From the NCBI RefSeq assembly GCF_000635915.2, contig NZ_CP015614.1:2323501-2387500 (forward strand): a DNA stretch of 64,000 bases, read 5' to 3'. Below are positions 9,518-20,435 of the stretch, piece after piece. The notes under the pieces were generated by a model that worked only from the letters and a program-made list of their open reading frames with translations, did no database searches and was not told where the DNA came from. The stretch is from Brevundimonas naejangsanensis. Its GTDB lineage: Bacteria > Pseudomonadota > Alphaproteobacteria > Caulobacterales > Caulobacteraceae. Each line of letters begins with the position of its first letter. Position 1 is the first letter of the stretch. The translations under genes and the position numbers were made by a program.

Positions 9518-10348
9518 ATGCCTGAGCCCATGCCCGCTTCTAACGACAGCCTCGATCCGCGCAAACCCCAAAGCGATGAGGGTTTTTCACCCTTTGCTAC
9601 CGATCGTGCCGAAGGGCCGAGCATCGATCCTGCCGATGTGGCGCGCTTTTCGGCCCAGGCGGCGCAGTGGTGGGACCCCAAAGGCCCCTTCGCTCCCCTG
9701 CATCGCTTCAATCCGGCGCGGCTGAAATTCGTGCGTGACCGGGCGGCGGAGCATTTCCAGCGCGACGTAAAAGCGCGCGCGCCGTTCGACGGCCTCAGCC
9801 TGATCGACATCGGCTGCGGCGGCGGGCTGATCGCCGAGCCGATGCGGCGCATGGGCTTTGACGTCACCGCCATCGACGCCTCGTCCGAAAACATCGGCAC
9901 CGCCCGCGCCCACGCCGAACAGGTCGGTCTGGACATCGCGTATCGCGCCGCCACGGTGGAGCAGATGGTCGAAGCGGGGGCCGGGCCGTTCGACGTGGTG
10001 CTGACGATGGAGGTCATCGAGCACGTCGCCGACCCGGAAAGCTTCATCCGCGCCTGCTCCAGGCTGATCAAGCCCGGCGGCCTGATGATCGTCGCCACCC
10101 TGAACCGCACGCTGAAGGGGCTGCTGCTGGGCAAGGTCGCGGCGGAATATGTGCTGCGCTGGGTGCCGGCGGGCACCCACGACTGGCGCCAGTTCCTCAA
10201 GCCCGAGGAACTGCGCGCCATGCTGGACGGGGAGCCCCTGAGCGTCACCGGCCCCTACGGCCTGGCCTACGACCCGCTGAACGACCGCTGGAGCGAGGGC
10301 GACGACGTGGGCGTCAACTATATGATGATGGCGACGCGGGACGCCTGA
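9518..10348 (+). CDS. ubiG: Ubiquinone biosynthesis O-methyltransferase
   Basis: 276 residues from the ATG at 9518. UbiG performs both O-methylations of the ubiquinone ring using S-adenosylmethionine. The class I methyltransferase motif I is DIGCGGG (residues 97-103); [16 protein letters not shown] and [14 protein letters not shown] are the following strands, and the family signature WWDPKGPF is at about 51-58. Starts at 9494, 9518 and 9530 are all possible; 9518 keeps clear of the divergent lysC start. It ends 4 bases before the converging GNAT gene. Confidence 0.94.
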   Translation: MPEPMPASNDSLDPRKPQSDEGFSPFATDRAEGPSIDPADVARFSAQAAQWWDPKGPFAPLHRFNPARLKFVRDRAAEHFQRDVKARAPFDGLSLIDIGCGGGLIAEPMRRMGFDVTAIDASSENIGTARAHAEQVGLDIAYRAATVEQMVEAGAGPFDVVLTMEVIEHVADPESFIRACSRLIKPGGLMIVATLNRTLKGLLLGKVAAEYVLRWVPAGTHDWRQFLKPEELRAMLDGEPLSVTGPYGLAYDPLNDRWSEGDDVGVNYMMMATRDA

Positions 10349-10352
10349 CCGC

Positions 10353-10886
10353 TCAGAGCGGCCGGACCATGTAGCGGGCGTCGTCGCCGTAGCTGGCCAG
10401 CTTCGCGGCCATGCCGGGCGGGTTCTGAACCTCGAAACCGTTGCGCGACCAGAAGCTTGATGCGTCGTTGACCGCGACCAGCGCCACCGACGGCCAGCCG
10501 TCCGCCCGGGCCTGATCAGCCAGACGCTCGATGATGGGGCGGGTGTGGCCGCCGCCGCGCATGTCGGGGTGCAGGGCCAGGTCGTGCAGATAGACCACCT
10601 CGGCGTCGGTCGGGATGGCGTCGATCAGCACGTTCAGCGCCGGGGCCGCATTCGCCTTCCACGGATAGGCGACCAGATAGCCCATAATCCCTCCGTCCGG
10701 CGCCGCCAGAACGAAGCAGCCCTGAGGATAGAGCTCCAGCCGGTTGGCGAAACAGGCGCGCTCTTCCGGATGATCGGGGAAGGACAGTTGGGCCACCGCG
10801 ACCACGCCGTCGAGGTCGTCCGGCGTCATGGCCCGCCAGTTCAGTTCGGACAGCGGGCGTTCAGCTTCGCCCTGTTGAATCGCCAT
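10353..10886 (-). CDS. GNAT family N-acetyltransferase
   Basis: 177 residues starting MAIQQGEAERP. The fold is recognised from the opening RAMTPDDLDGVVAVAQLSF, the central VYLHDLALHPDMRGGGHTR segment that holds the acetyl-CoA pyrophosphate loop, and ASSFWSRNGFEV near the C terminus. The canonical R/Q-x-x-G-x-G/A loop is slightly degenerate (MRGGGHTR). The ATG at 10886 has GGAG six bases upstream; an ATG four codons earlier is the alternative. Substrate unknown; no operon partner. Confidence 0.8.
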   Translation of the reverse strand: MAIQQGEAERPLSELNWRAMTPDDLDGVVAVAQLSFPDHPEERACFANRLELYPQGCFVLAAPDGGIMGYLVAYPWKANAAPALNVLIDAIPTDAEVVYLHDLALHPDMRGGGHTRPIIERLADQARADGWPSVALVAVNDASSFWSRNGFEVQNPPGMAAKLASYGDDARYMVRPL

Positions 10887-10974
10887 TGCACGCTCCATTC
10901 ATCCGTTGGCGTCAAACCCCTCCGCGCCCGACATAGGCGACCGCGCACCGTGCGTCGCCGGCGAAAGACTGCGA

Positions 10975-11424
10975 CTAATTCGCCTTCTTGGGGTCGGGCG
11001 GCAAACTGGGCAGGGGGGCGCAGGGCACGCCGTCGTCCCTCAGCTTCTTGACCTCGGCGGGGGTGGCCTCGCCGTAGATCTCGCGTTTTTCGCTGCGGCC
11101 TTCGTGGATGTCGCGGGCCTCGCGGGCGAAGGCGTCGCCGACGTAGTCGAAGTTCTGCTCGACGTGGGCGCGCACCTGCTGCGCCGCCTGCATCATCATC
11201 GACTGCATCTGCTTCAGAGCTTCAGGTTTCAGGGCGTCGGTCGACGGCGCGGTCTTCTTCGTGCCCGAGACGGCCGGGGCCATCACCTGCTTCCTCACGG
11301 CCGTCGAACCGCAGAAGGGGCACTCGACCAGGCCGCGCGCCGCCTGATCGTCATAATCGGACGAGGAGCCGAACCAGGCCTCGAAGCCGTGGTCTTGGTC
11401 GCAGGACAGGGCGTAACGGATCAT
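10975..11424 (-). CDS. DUF1178 family protein
   Basis: 149 residues beginning MIRYALSCDQDHGFEAWFGSS. The N terminus has a zinc-ribbon-like pair, CDQDH and CPFCGS, spaced as in DUF1178 proteins; the rest is a charged helical tail. The biochemical role of the family is unknown to me. The ATG at 11424 overlaps the stop of the nitrilase gene by 4 bases, so translation is coupled. A longer upstream frame is the nitrilase gene read out of frame. In many alphaproteobacteria this gene follows the nitrilase-grxC pair, as here. Confidence 0.85.
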   Translation of the reverse strand: MIRYALSCDQDHGFEAWFGSSSDYDDQAARGLVECPFCGSTAVRKQVMAPAVSGTKKTAPSTDALKPEALKQMQSMMMQAAQQVRAHVEQNFDYVGDAFAREARDIHEGRSEKREIYGEATPAEVKKLRDDGVPCAPLPSLPPDPKKAN

Positions 11425-12260
11425 AGGGGCAGGTCGAAGTCGCGGTCGTGGCGCAGGGCCGGCACGGAGGCGCGCGCCCGCTCCACGGAGGAAAGGTCCA
11501 ACCGAGCGTGAAGCACGGCCGGTTCGTCGTGGTCGAGCCGGGAGATGATTTCGCCCCAAGGCCCGACGACCAGAGAGCGGCCCCAGGTCTGGCGGCCGTC
11601 CTCATGCGCGCCGCCCTGGGCCGGTGCCAGGATGAAGGCCCCTGTCTCGATCGCGCGGGCGCGCAGCAGCGTCTCCCAGTGCGCCTCGCCGGTCGGACGG
11701 GTGAAGGCGGCGGGAACGGCGATCAGGCTCGCGCCCGCCTTGGCCAGGGCGCGGTGCAGATGCGGAAACCGCAGGTCGTAACAGATGGTCAGGCCCAGAC
11801 CGCCCCAGGGAGTATCGGCGACCGCCGCCGCCTCGCCGGGCCGCACCGAAGCGCTTTCGCGATAGGTCTCGCCGTTCGGCAGGTCGACATCGAAGACGTG
11901 CAGCTTGTCATAGCGCGCCGCGATCGTCCCGCCGGGGTCGATCAGCAGCGAGCGATTGGCGGCGCGCGGGTCGTCCGCCACGCCCGAACGGACAATGGCC
12001 GAGCCGACCAGAAGCCAGACGCCCAGTTCGGCGGCCAGGGCCTGCAGCCCCAGCACAGCCGGATCGGCGCCTTCGTCCGACAGGGCGGCGTCGCGGAAGG
12101 CCCAGCGCTGTTCGAGGACGTTGGTCCCCTCAGGCGTCAGGATCAGCTGGGCGCCCCCGGCGGCGGCCACGCGGATCAGGGGCTCGACATGCGCCAGCCC
12201 TGCGGCCGCCGTCGCCGGCGTCCGCGTCTGGATCAGCGCAATGTCGAGCGTGTCGGTCAC
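11421..12260 (-). CDS. Carbon-nitrogen hydrolase (Nit1/Nit2-like)
   Basis: 279 residues of the nitrilase superfamily with the catalytic triad visible: E44 in LTPEGTN, K119 in YDKLHVFD and C160 in LTICYDLRFP. The DVDLPNG and LRARAIETGAF segments place it near the Nit1/Nit2 branch, whose members hydrolyse deaminated glutathione or omega-amidated keto acids. That is consistent with its position directly after glutaredoxin grxC (no gap) and before the DUF1178 gene (4-base overlap). Exact substrate is inferred. Confidence 0.88.
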   Translation of the reverse strand: MTDTLDIALIQTRTPATAAAGLAHVEPLIRVAAAGGAQLILTPEGTNVLEQRWAFRDAALSDEGADPAVLGLQALAAELGVWLLVGSAIVRSGVADDPRAANRSLLIDPGGTIAARYDKLHVFDVDLPNGETYRESASVRPGEAAAVADTPWGGLGLTICYDLRFPHLHRALAKAGASLIAVPAAFTRPTGEAHWETLLRARAIETGAFILAPAQGGAHEDGRQTWGRSLVVGPWGEIISRLDHDEPAVLHARLDLSSVERARASVPALRHDRDFDLPL

Positions 12261-12518
12261 CTAGGCCGCCAGCAAGGCGTCCAGCTCGCCCTTGCGGTCC
12301 AGGGCGTGGATGTCGTCCGAGCCGCCGACGTGTTTCCCGTCGATGAAGATCTGCGGGAAGGTGGCGGCGCCGCCCGAGCGCTGGACCATTTCGGCCTTCT
12401 TCTCGGGGTCGTTGGAGGCGACGATGTTGGTATAGGCCGCGCCCTTGCTGTCCAGCAGGGCCATGGCGCGGATGCAGTAGGGGCAGCCGGGTTTGGTGTA
12501 GAGAACGACTTCGGCCAA
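12261..12518 (-). CDS. grxC: Glutaredoxin 3
   Basis: 85 residues, the usual length for GrxC. The dithiol active site CPYC is at residues 12-15 (MAEVVLYTKPGCPYC), with the cis-proline ATFPQIFI and the glutathione-binding GGSDDIHAL. It reduces disulfides and protein-glutathione mixed disulfides in the cytoplasm. Its stop codon is directly adjacent to the nitrilase start. The order grxC-nitrilase-DUF1178 suggests one operon dealing with thiol metabolism. Confidence 0.93.
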   Translation of the reverse strand: MAEVVLYTKPGCPYCIRAMALLDSKGAAYTNIVASNDPEKKAEMVQRSGGAATFPQIFIDGKHVGGSDDIHALDRKGELDALLAA

Positions 12519-12553
12519 GGGAGACTCCTAAAGGCTGAGGGGAAGGTTCTCTT

Positions 12554-13360
12554 TCATTTAGGCGGTTCTCGCGCGTTTTTCACCCTCGCGATGACGGCCA
12601 GGTCGACGGCGCGCGCTCCGGCCTCCATCAGGACCCGCGCGCAGGCCTCTGCGGTGGCCCCCGTCGTCAGCACGTCGTCGACCAGGAGCAGGCGCCGTCC
12701 CTTGATGCGTCGCCGCCCGGCCTCGGTCACAGCGAAGGCCGCCTTGACGTTCAGCCGCCGCCCGCGCGCGGACTTGCCGCCCTGGCTGGCGGTCGGCATG
12801 GGGCGGATCAGGGCGTCGGGCAGGTAGTCGAGCCGCGCCGCGCGGGCCAGCGGCCGGGCGATCTCGGCGGCCTGATTGAAGCGACGCGACAGCAGGCGGG
12901 CGCGGTGCAGGGGCACAGGGACCACGGCGTCCGCCGTCTCGATCAGGGGCGCGGCCGAGCGGCTGATCCAGCGGGCGAACAGGGGGGCGAACTGCTGCTG
13001 GTCGCCGTGCTTGAACTTCAGGATGATCCCGCGCGACGCCTCGTCATAGACGCAGGCCGCCCGCGCCCGATTGAAGGCGTAGGGGCTGGCGATGCAGGCC
13101 GCGCACCGATCCGCCGCGAAGTCGCCGCCGTCGCATTCAAACGCGGCGCCGCAGCCGTCGCACACCGGCGCCTCCAGAAAGGCCACCCGGCTCCAGGCGT
13201 CGGGCGAAAGGCCGGCGGACGCCGCCGCCTCGCGGCTGTCGTGGGCGAGCGGCGGCAGCAGAATATCCAGCAGGCCCCGGCCCGCATCGCGTGCGCCGGA
13301 TGCTAAAGGCCCCCCGACGCCTTTCAATCGACCTCGCCAGCCCCCATCCTGAACCGACAT
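12554..13360 (-). CDS. ComF family phosphoribosyltransferase-like protein
   Basis: 268 residues from the ATG at 13360. An N-terminal zinc-binding region (CDGCG, then CAAC) is followed by the phosphoribosyltransferase fold with the PRPP loop LLLVDDVLTTGAT and the ComF signature RRFNQAAEIARPLA. ComF proteins take part in natural transformation where that is known; in most proteobacteria the role is unproven. A GGAGG-rich stretch about 12-20 bases upstream supports this start. The start codon shares two bases with that of the divergent methyltransferase. The frame stays open to 13486 but that extension lies inside the opposite gene. Confidence 0.85.
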   Translation of the reverse strand: MSVQDGGWRGRLKGVGGPLASGARDAGRGLLDILLPPLAHDSREAAASAGLSPDAWSRVAFLEAPVCDGCGAAFECDGGDFAADRCAACIASPYAFNRARAACVYDEASRGIILKFKHGDQQQFAPLFARWISRSAAPLIETADAVVPVPLHRARLLSRRFNQAAEIARPLARAARLDYLPDALIRPMPTASQGGKSARGRRLNVKAAFAVTEAGRRRIKGRRLLLVDDVLTTGATAEACARVLMEAGARAVDLAVIARVKNAREPPK

Positions 13361-14255
13361 GAGCGCCCCCTCTCCCTCCTCCGGTCCCCCGATCATCTTC
13401 GACGCCGCCCGCCGAGCCGCGCGTCTGAGCCGCGCCGAGCGACGCTTCCCCGACGCCGACTTCCTGCATCTGCGCGCCGCCGACAATGCGGTGAACAGCC
13501 TCGAAGTGATCCTGCGCGAGTTTCAAACGCCCGTCGACCTGTCGCCCCACCCCGGCGTCTTCGCCCGCGCCCTGGCCGACAGCCCGGCGCGCGAACGGGT
13601 GGCTGAGGTCCGCGCTGTCGGCTCGACGGCCGAACGCGCCGCGCCCGGCGCGGAGCCGCTGGGGCTGGAGGACGGATCAGCCGATCTGATCATCAATCTT
13701 CTGGGCCTGCACTGGGCCAACGACCTGCCCGGCGCGCTGAGCCAGATCCGCCGTGCGCTGAAGCCGGACGGTCTGTTCGTCGCCAGCCTGTTCGGGGCGG
13801 CGACGCTGAAGGAGTTGCGCGGCGTGCTGACCGAGGCGGAGCTGGAGGTCAACGGCGGCGCCCAGGCGCGCGTCTCGCCCTTCGCCGACGGCTTCGACGG
13901 GGCGGCCCTGCTGCAACGGGCCGGGTTCGCCCTGCCGGTGACGGACGTGGACCGCGTGACCGTGCGCTATGGCGATCCCTTCGCCCTGATGCGCGACCTG
14001 CGGGCGATGGGCGAGACCAATGTGCTGGCCGGGCCCATTCGACCGCTGAGCCGCGCCGTGCTGGCTCGCGCGGCCCAGCTCTACGCCGAGCGCCACGCCG
14101 AGGCGGACGGACGCATCCCCGCCACCTTCGAAATGGTTCACCTGGCCGGGTGGGCGCCGCACGAGAGCCAACAGAAGCCCGCCAAGCGCGGCTCGGCAAA
14201 GACGCGTCTGGCCGATGCGTTGGGCGTCAGGGAGCAGACCGGCGAGGAAGGCTGA
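13359..14255 (+). CDS. SAM-dependent methyltransferase (BioC / NDUFAF5-like)
   Basis: 298 residues. The opening IIFDAARRAARLSRAERRF and the core GSADLIINLLGLHWANDLPG are typical of the BioC-like branch that includes NDUFAF5, a complex I assembly factor. The normal glycine-rich SAM motif is weak, as is common in this branch. The ATG is forced: an in-frame TGA lies six bases upstream and no alternative start follows before the conserved region. No Shine-Dalgarno is visible, so the mRNA may be leaderless. Whether it acts on complex I is inference. Confidence 0.8.
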   Translation: MSAPSPSSGPPIIFDAARRAARLSRAERRFPDADFLHLRAADNAVNSLEVILREFQTPVDLSPHPGVFARALADSPARERVAEVRAVGSTAERAAPGAEPLGLEDGSADLIINLLGLHWANDLPGALSQIRRALKPDGLFVASLFGAATLKELRGVLTEAELEVNGGAQARVSPFADGFDGAALLQRAGFALPVTDVDRVTVRYGDPFALMRDLRAMGETNVLAGPIRPLSRAVLARAAQLYAERHAEADGRIPATFEMVHLAGWAPHESQQKPAKRGSAKTRLADALGVREQTGEEG

Positions 14256-14258
14256 CCG

Positions 14259-14435
14259 TCAGCTTCCGGCGGCGAGCACGAACTGGCTGACCTTGCCGTA
14301 AATCACTTCCATCCGCCCGGAGAAGGCGCCGAGCGCGGCCAGAACCACCATGCCGATCAGGCCGCAGATCAGGCCGTATTCGACAGCGGTGGCGCCGCCT
14401 TCGTCGCGGAGCAGCCGGTGGATGAAACCCTTCAC
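14259..14435 (-). CDS. Flp/Fap-type (type IVb) pilin
   Basis: 58 residues. The sequence begins VKGFIHRLLRDEGG and continues ATAVEYGLICGLIG, the diagnostic Flp motif: a short basic leader, a glycine before the cleavage point, a conserved Glu-Tyr pair (E19, Y20) and a hydrophobic helix. The GTG start at 14435 is supported by AGGGGAGG about six bases upstream. Such pilins are processed by a TadV/CpaA-type peptidase and assembled by the Tad/Cpa machinery, none of which is nearby. C24 in the helix is unusual. It lies 26 bases after mutT on the same strand, so it may be the last gene of the PPIase-argJ-mutT operon. Confidence 0.88.
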   Translation of the reverse strand: MKGFIHRLLRDEGGATAVEYGLICGLIGMVVLAALGAFSGRMEVIYGKVSQFVLAAGS

Positions 14436-14461
14436 GCCCGGCCTCCCCTGTCGTCGGCCCG

Positions 14462-14878
14462 TCAGAGCAGATCGCGCAACCAGGCGATCAGCGGTTCATC
14501 GGCCGGAGGCATGGGATAAGCCGACAGCTTGTCCGGCTTCACCCAGGCCAGGCCCGCATGCTCGCGCGCCTCGACCATGCCGGACCAGCGCCGGCACAGA
14601 TATAGTGGCATCAACAGGTGAAACGATTCGTAAGCGTGACTGGTAAACACGAAGGGGGCCAGGCAGGCCTCCTTCACGTCGATGCCCAGTTCTTCCTTCA
14701 GCTCGCGGATCAGGGCCGTCTCGGGCCGTTCGCCCGGCTCGACCTTGCCGCCGGGGAATTCCCACAGACCCGCCAACTGCTTGCCCTCGGGGCGTTTGGC
14801 GATCAGCACCCGGCCGTCCGGATCGATCAGGGCGACGGCGACGACGAGGACGGTGGGAACGGCGGGCGTCTCGCTCAC
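14462..14878 (-). CDS. mutT: MutT family NUDIX hydrolase (8-oxo-dGTP diphosphatase)
   Basis: 138 residues with a complete NUDIX box at residues 43-65: GGKVEPGE, then RELKEELGI. The flanking ALIDPDGRVLIAKRPEGK and WEFPGG segments fit MutT, which cleans 8-oxo-dGTP from the nucleotide pool. The start overlaps the argJ stop by 4 bases (ATGA), indicating translational coupling. Substrate is inferred from the family; related NUDIX enzymes act on other nucleotides. Confidence 0.9.
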   Translation of the reverse strand: MSETPAVPTVLVVAVALIDPDGRVLIAKRPEGKQLAGLWEFPGGKVEPGERPETALIRELKEELGIDVKEACLAPFVFTSHAYESFHLLMPLYLCRRWSGMVEAREHAGLAWVKPDKLSAYPMPPADEPLIAWLRDLL

Positions 14879-16263
14879 GAGCGGTAGTCTCCGTTGATCT
14901 CGATGTAGCGTTTGGTCAGGTCGCAGGTCCAGACGGTGGCCGAGGCGCGCCCCGAGCCGACATGAACGGTGATGTCGATCTCGTCGTTCTTCATATAGGC
15001 GCTCATGACCGCCTCGTCGTAGTCAGGCGACGGGGCGCCGTCGACGGCGGCGACGTGGGGACCGAAGCGGATGGCGAGACGGTCGCGGTCGACCGCCTCC
15101 TCCGTCTTGCCCACAGCCATGACGATGCGGCCCCAGTTGGCGTCCTCGCCGGCGATGGCGGTCTTGACCAGCGGGCTGTCGGCAATCGACTTGGCCAGTT
15201 TGCGCGCCGAGGCGGGCGAAGCGGCGCCCTCGACCATCACCTTGACGAACTTGGTCGCGCCCTCGCCGTCCTTGACCAGTTGGTGAGCCAGATCCAGCAT
15301 GACGGCGTCCAGCGCCGCCGAGAATTCCTTCAGGCGGCGGTCGCCGACGCGGCCGATGCGCGGCGCGCCGGACGCGCCCGTGGCGAACAGCAGCGCCGTG
15401 TCATTGGTGGAGGTGTCGCCGTCTACGGTGACGCTGTTGAAGGTGGTGCGGACGTGCAGGTTCAACAGCGCCTTCAGCACCGGCGGGGCGATGTCGGCGT
15501 CGGTGACGATAAAGGCCAGCATGGTCGCCATGTCCGGCGCGATCATGCCCGAGCCCTTGGCGATACCGGCGATGCGGACCTTGACGCCCTCGATCTCACA
15601 TTCTGCGTAAGAGCCCTTGGGGAAGGTGTCCGTGGTCATGATGCCCAGACCGGCCCTGGCCCAGTTGTCGGCTTTCAAACCGGCCTGAACCTCGGGCAGG
15701 CGAGCGGTGATCTTCTTGTCGTCCAGCACCACGCCGATGACGCCGGTCGAGGCCAGCATGACGTCCCGCTGGCGGCAACCAAAGCGTTTGGCGAACGTCG
15801 ACGCCGTGCGACGCGCGGCATCGGCGCCCGCCTTGCCGGTGAAGGCGTTGGCGCAGCCGGCGTTGACGATCAGCGCCCGGACCTCTTCGCCGCCCTTGTC
15901 GGCGTCCAGCTGGCGCTTGCACCAGTCGACCGGGGCCGAGCCGACCTTGTGCCGGGTGAAGACGCCCGCGCACGACGCGCCTTCGGGAAAGTGAAAGACC
16001 ACCAGATCGTCGCGCTCATGCTTGTAGAAGCCCGCGCGCGCGGTCGCGATCTCGACCCCGCCGATCGGCGCGATGGCCGGAAAGGGCACGGCCAGCGGCG
16101 AGATCATCAGTCCCGGCTTGCCCGGCGCCGAGGCGGCCTTGGACGGCGTCGACCCGGCCGACTGGGCCGCGCGTTTCAGGGCCGAGGCCAGGGGGTCTAG
16201 CGCCTTCTCGATGGCGGTTTCGATCTTCTTGCCGGTCGAGGCGGACTTGGGCGGCTGGCTCAT
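14875..16263 (-). CDS. argJ: Bifunctional ornithine acetyltransferase / N-acetylglutamate synthase
   Basis: 462 residues. ArgJ recycles the acetyl group in arginine synthesis. The autocleavage and nucleophile site is A246-T247 in DMATMLAFIVTDAD; STGVIG, KGSGMI and the C-terminal NGDYRS are also present. The first 50 residues are a lysine-, alanine- and serine-rich extension before the conserved SPLAVPFPAIAPIGGV. The gene overlaps its neighbours by 4 bases on both sides, so PPIase-argJ-mutT are translationally coupled. Whether it is mono- or bifunctional cannot be told from sequence. Confidence 0.94.
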   Translation of the reverse strand: MSQPPKSASTGKKIETAIEKALDPLASALKRAAQSAGSTPSKAASAPGKPGLMISPLAVPFPAIAPIGGVEIATARAGFYKHERDDLVVFHFPEGASCAGVFTRHKVGSAPVDWCKRQLDADKGGEEVRALIVNAGCANAFTGKAGADAARRTASTFAKRFGCRQRDVMLASTGVIGVVLDDKKITARLPEVQAGLKADNWARAGLGIMTTDTFPKGSYAECEIEGVKVRIAGIAKGSGMIAPDMATMLAFIVTDADIAPPVLKALLNLHVRTTFNSVTVDGDTSTNDTALLFATGASGAPRIGRVGDRRLKEFSAALDAVMLDLAHQLVKDGEGATKFVKVMVEGAASPASARKLAKSIADSPLVKTAIAGEDANWGRIVMAVGKTEEAVDRDRLAIRFGPHVAAVDGAPSPDYDEAVMSAYMKNDEIDITVHVGSGRASATVWTCDLTKRYIEINGDYRS

Positions 16264-17183
16264 GTGGCGTTTCCGGCGGCGGGAGGAACGGTGACTTTAT
16301 CGGCGGGCGTGGAGGCAGGCGAAGACGCCTTTGCGTCGTTCAGGGTGATTTCCACCTCGGCCTTGCCGCGAAGTTGCTCGAGCAATTGGCGCACGCCTTC
16401 ATAGGTCAGATAGCGGACGATCTGGGGACGGGCCTGCTCCGGCGTCGGCGGCGTCTCGACGCGTCGGTCTTCGACCTTGAGCACGGCCCAGCCGGTCTCG
16501 GTCTGGATCGGACCGACGACCTGGCCCGGCGTCTTGCCCTGCAGGGCCGTCGCATAGGCCCCCGGCAGAACGTCGAGCGTCGAATAGCCTAGATCGCCGC
16601 CGGAATAGCGGGTGGCGTCGTCGATGGAGCGTTGGGCTGCCACGGCCTCGAACGCCGCCCCCTGCCCCAGCACGCCGAGCACGGCGTCGGCCTGCTCCCT
16701 CGTCGGGGCCAGGATCAGGCGCACGCGGACCTCTTCGGTGGCGCGCGCCAGACGCTGCTGCTCGGCGTAGAGGCGTTCGACCGCCTGTTCCGAAACAGCG
16801 CCGGAGACCACCTTTTCCACCAGCATGTCGCCCAGGATGCGTTCGCGCACGGCCTGCAGGCGACGCTGGGCGGCCGGGCTGGAATCCAGGCCGCGACGCT
16901 CGGCCTCGGCCGCCAGCAGCTTCTGATCCACTACCTCGTCCATCACCCGGCGAAACAGTTCGGAGGAGACATCCAGCGGGTCGTCCTCGCCGATCAGCCC
17001 TTGCGCCACCGCCTCGCGCCGCACGTCCGAGGCCCAGACGGCGCGGTCATTGACCCTGGCCACCACCCGGTCGTTCTTTTCCGGCGCAGCCTCGTCGCCG
17101 CCGCGCCCGCAGGCGGCCACGCCCATCGCCAGCCCGACGGCGGCGACCAGAAACAGGCTGGTGAGGGGACGCCGCGCTCGCAT
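16260..17183 (-). CDS. Parvulin-type peptidyl-prolyl isomerase, predicted lipoprotein
   Basis: 307 residues. The N terminus is a signal peptide with lipobox VAAC, predicting lipidation at Cys25. A SurA/PrsA-like helical chaperone region follows (about 35-145), then a parvulin domain (about 150-245) with VRLILAPTREQAD, YSGGDLGYS and GPIQTETGWAVLKV. Such proteins help fold secreted or outer-membrane proteins. It is divergent from secA across 276 bases and overlaps argJ by 4 bases, an odd pairing of export and arginine functions. Confidence 0.88.
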   Translation of the reverse strand: MRARRPLTSLFLVAAVGLAMGVAACGRGGDEAAPEKNDRVVARVNDRAVWASDVRREAVAQGLIGEDDPLDVSSELFRRVMDEVVDQKLLAAEAERRGLDSSPAAQRRLQAVRERILGDMLVEKVVSGAVSEQAVERLYAEQQRLARATEEVRVRLILAPTREQADAVLGVLGQGAAFEAVAAQRSIDDATRYSGGDLGYSTLDVLPGAYATALQGKTPGQVVGPIQTETGWAVLKVEDRRVETPPTPEQARPQIVRYLTYEGVRQLLEQLRGKAEVEITLNDAKASSPASTPADKVTVPPAAGNAT

Positions 17184-17268
17184 CGGACGCTCCGGGCAAG
17201 GGTCTGGGGACAGGTCGCCGGGGCGACCGTTCGCGCCTGCGCGGCGCCGCCTTAAAAAGGCCCTCGCG

Positions 17269-17297
17269 TTGACAGGGGTAAGGGCGGTGCTTAAGTC
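17269..17297 (+). promoter_or_regulatory. Candidate housekeeping promoter of secA
   Basis: A perfect TTGACA at 17269-17274 is followed after 17 bases by TAAGTC at 17292-17297, a modest -10 match. It faces secA and would give an untranslated leader of about 155 bases, long enough for regulatory structure, though I see no clear SecM-like ORF in it. Confidence 0.5.
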
Positions 17298-17459
17298 CCG
17301 CCTGCGCCCAAGTCGAGGGATTTTCGATCGTATGCGCGGCCCTTCGCGCGCCCTGACTGCAGGGAAGGCCTGGGGCTGGCGTGATCGCGGCCTCCCGACC
17401 GGGCGAAACCTGTCTTTCTCAGAGCCTTCAGCCGCTCGACCGCCTGACCCGGATCGCCC

Positions 17460-20312
<2,853 letters not shown>

Positions 20313-20360
20313 AGGCGCGCTGACGCGCGCGGATTGAGCGCCGAAAGACTGAGTTGAGAG

Positions 20361-20395
20361 AGGCGGGTTCGCGAAGGCGGCCCGCCTTTTTCTTT
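20361..20395 (+). terminator. Intrinsic terminator of secA
   Basis: A 7-bp stem (AGGCGGG pairing with CCCGCCT) with a 13-base loop is followed by a T-rich run (TTTTTCTTT), 49 bases after the secA stop. Confidence 0.8.
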
Positions 20396-20435
20396 GCCCG
20401 GTGACGCCGGCCGCCATGCGGGTTAGCGTACCCTC

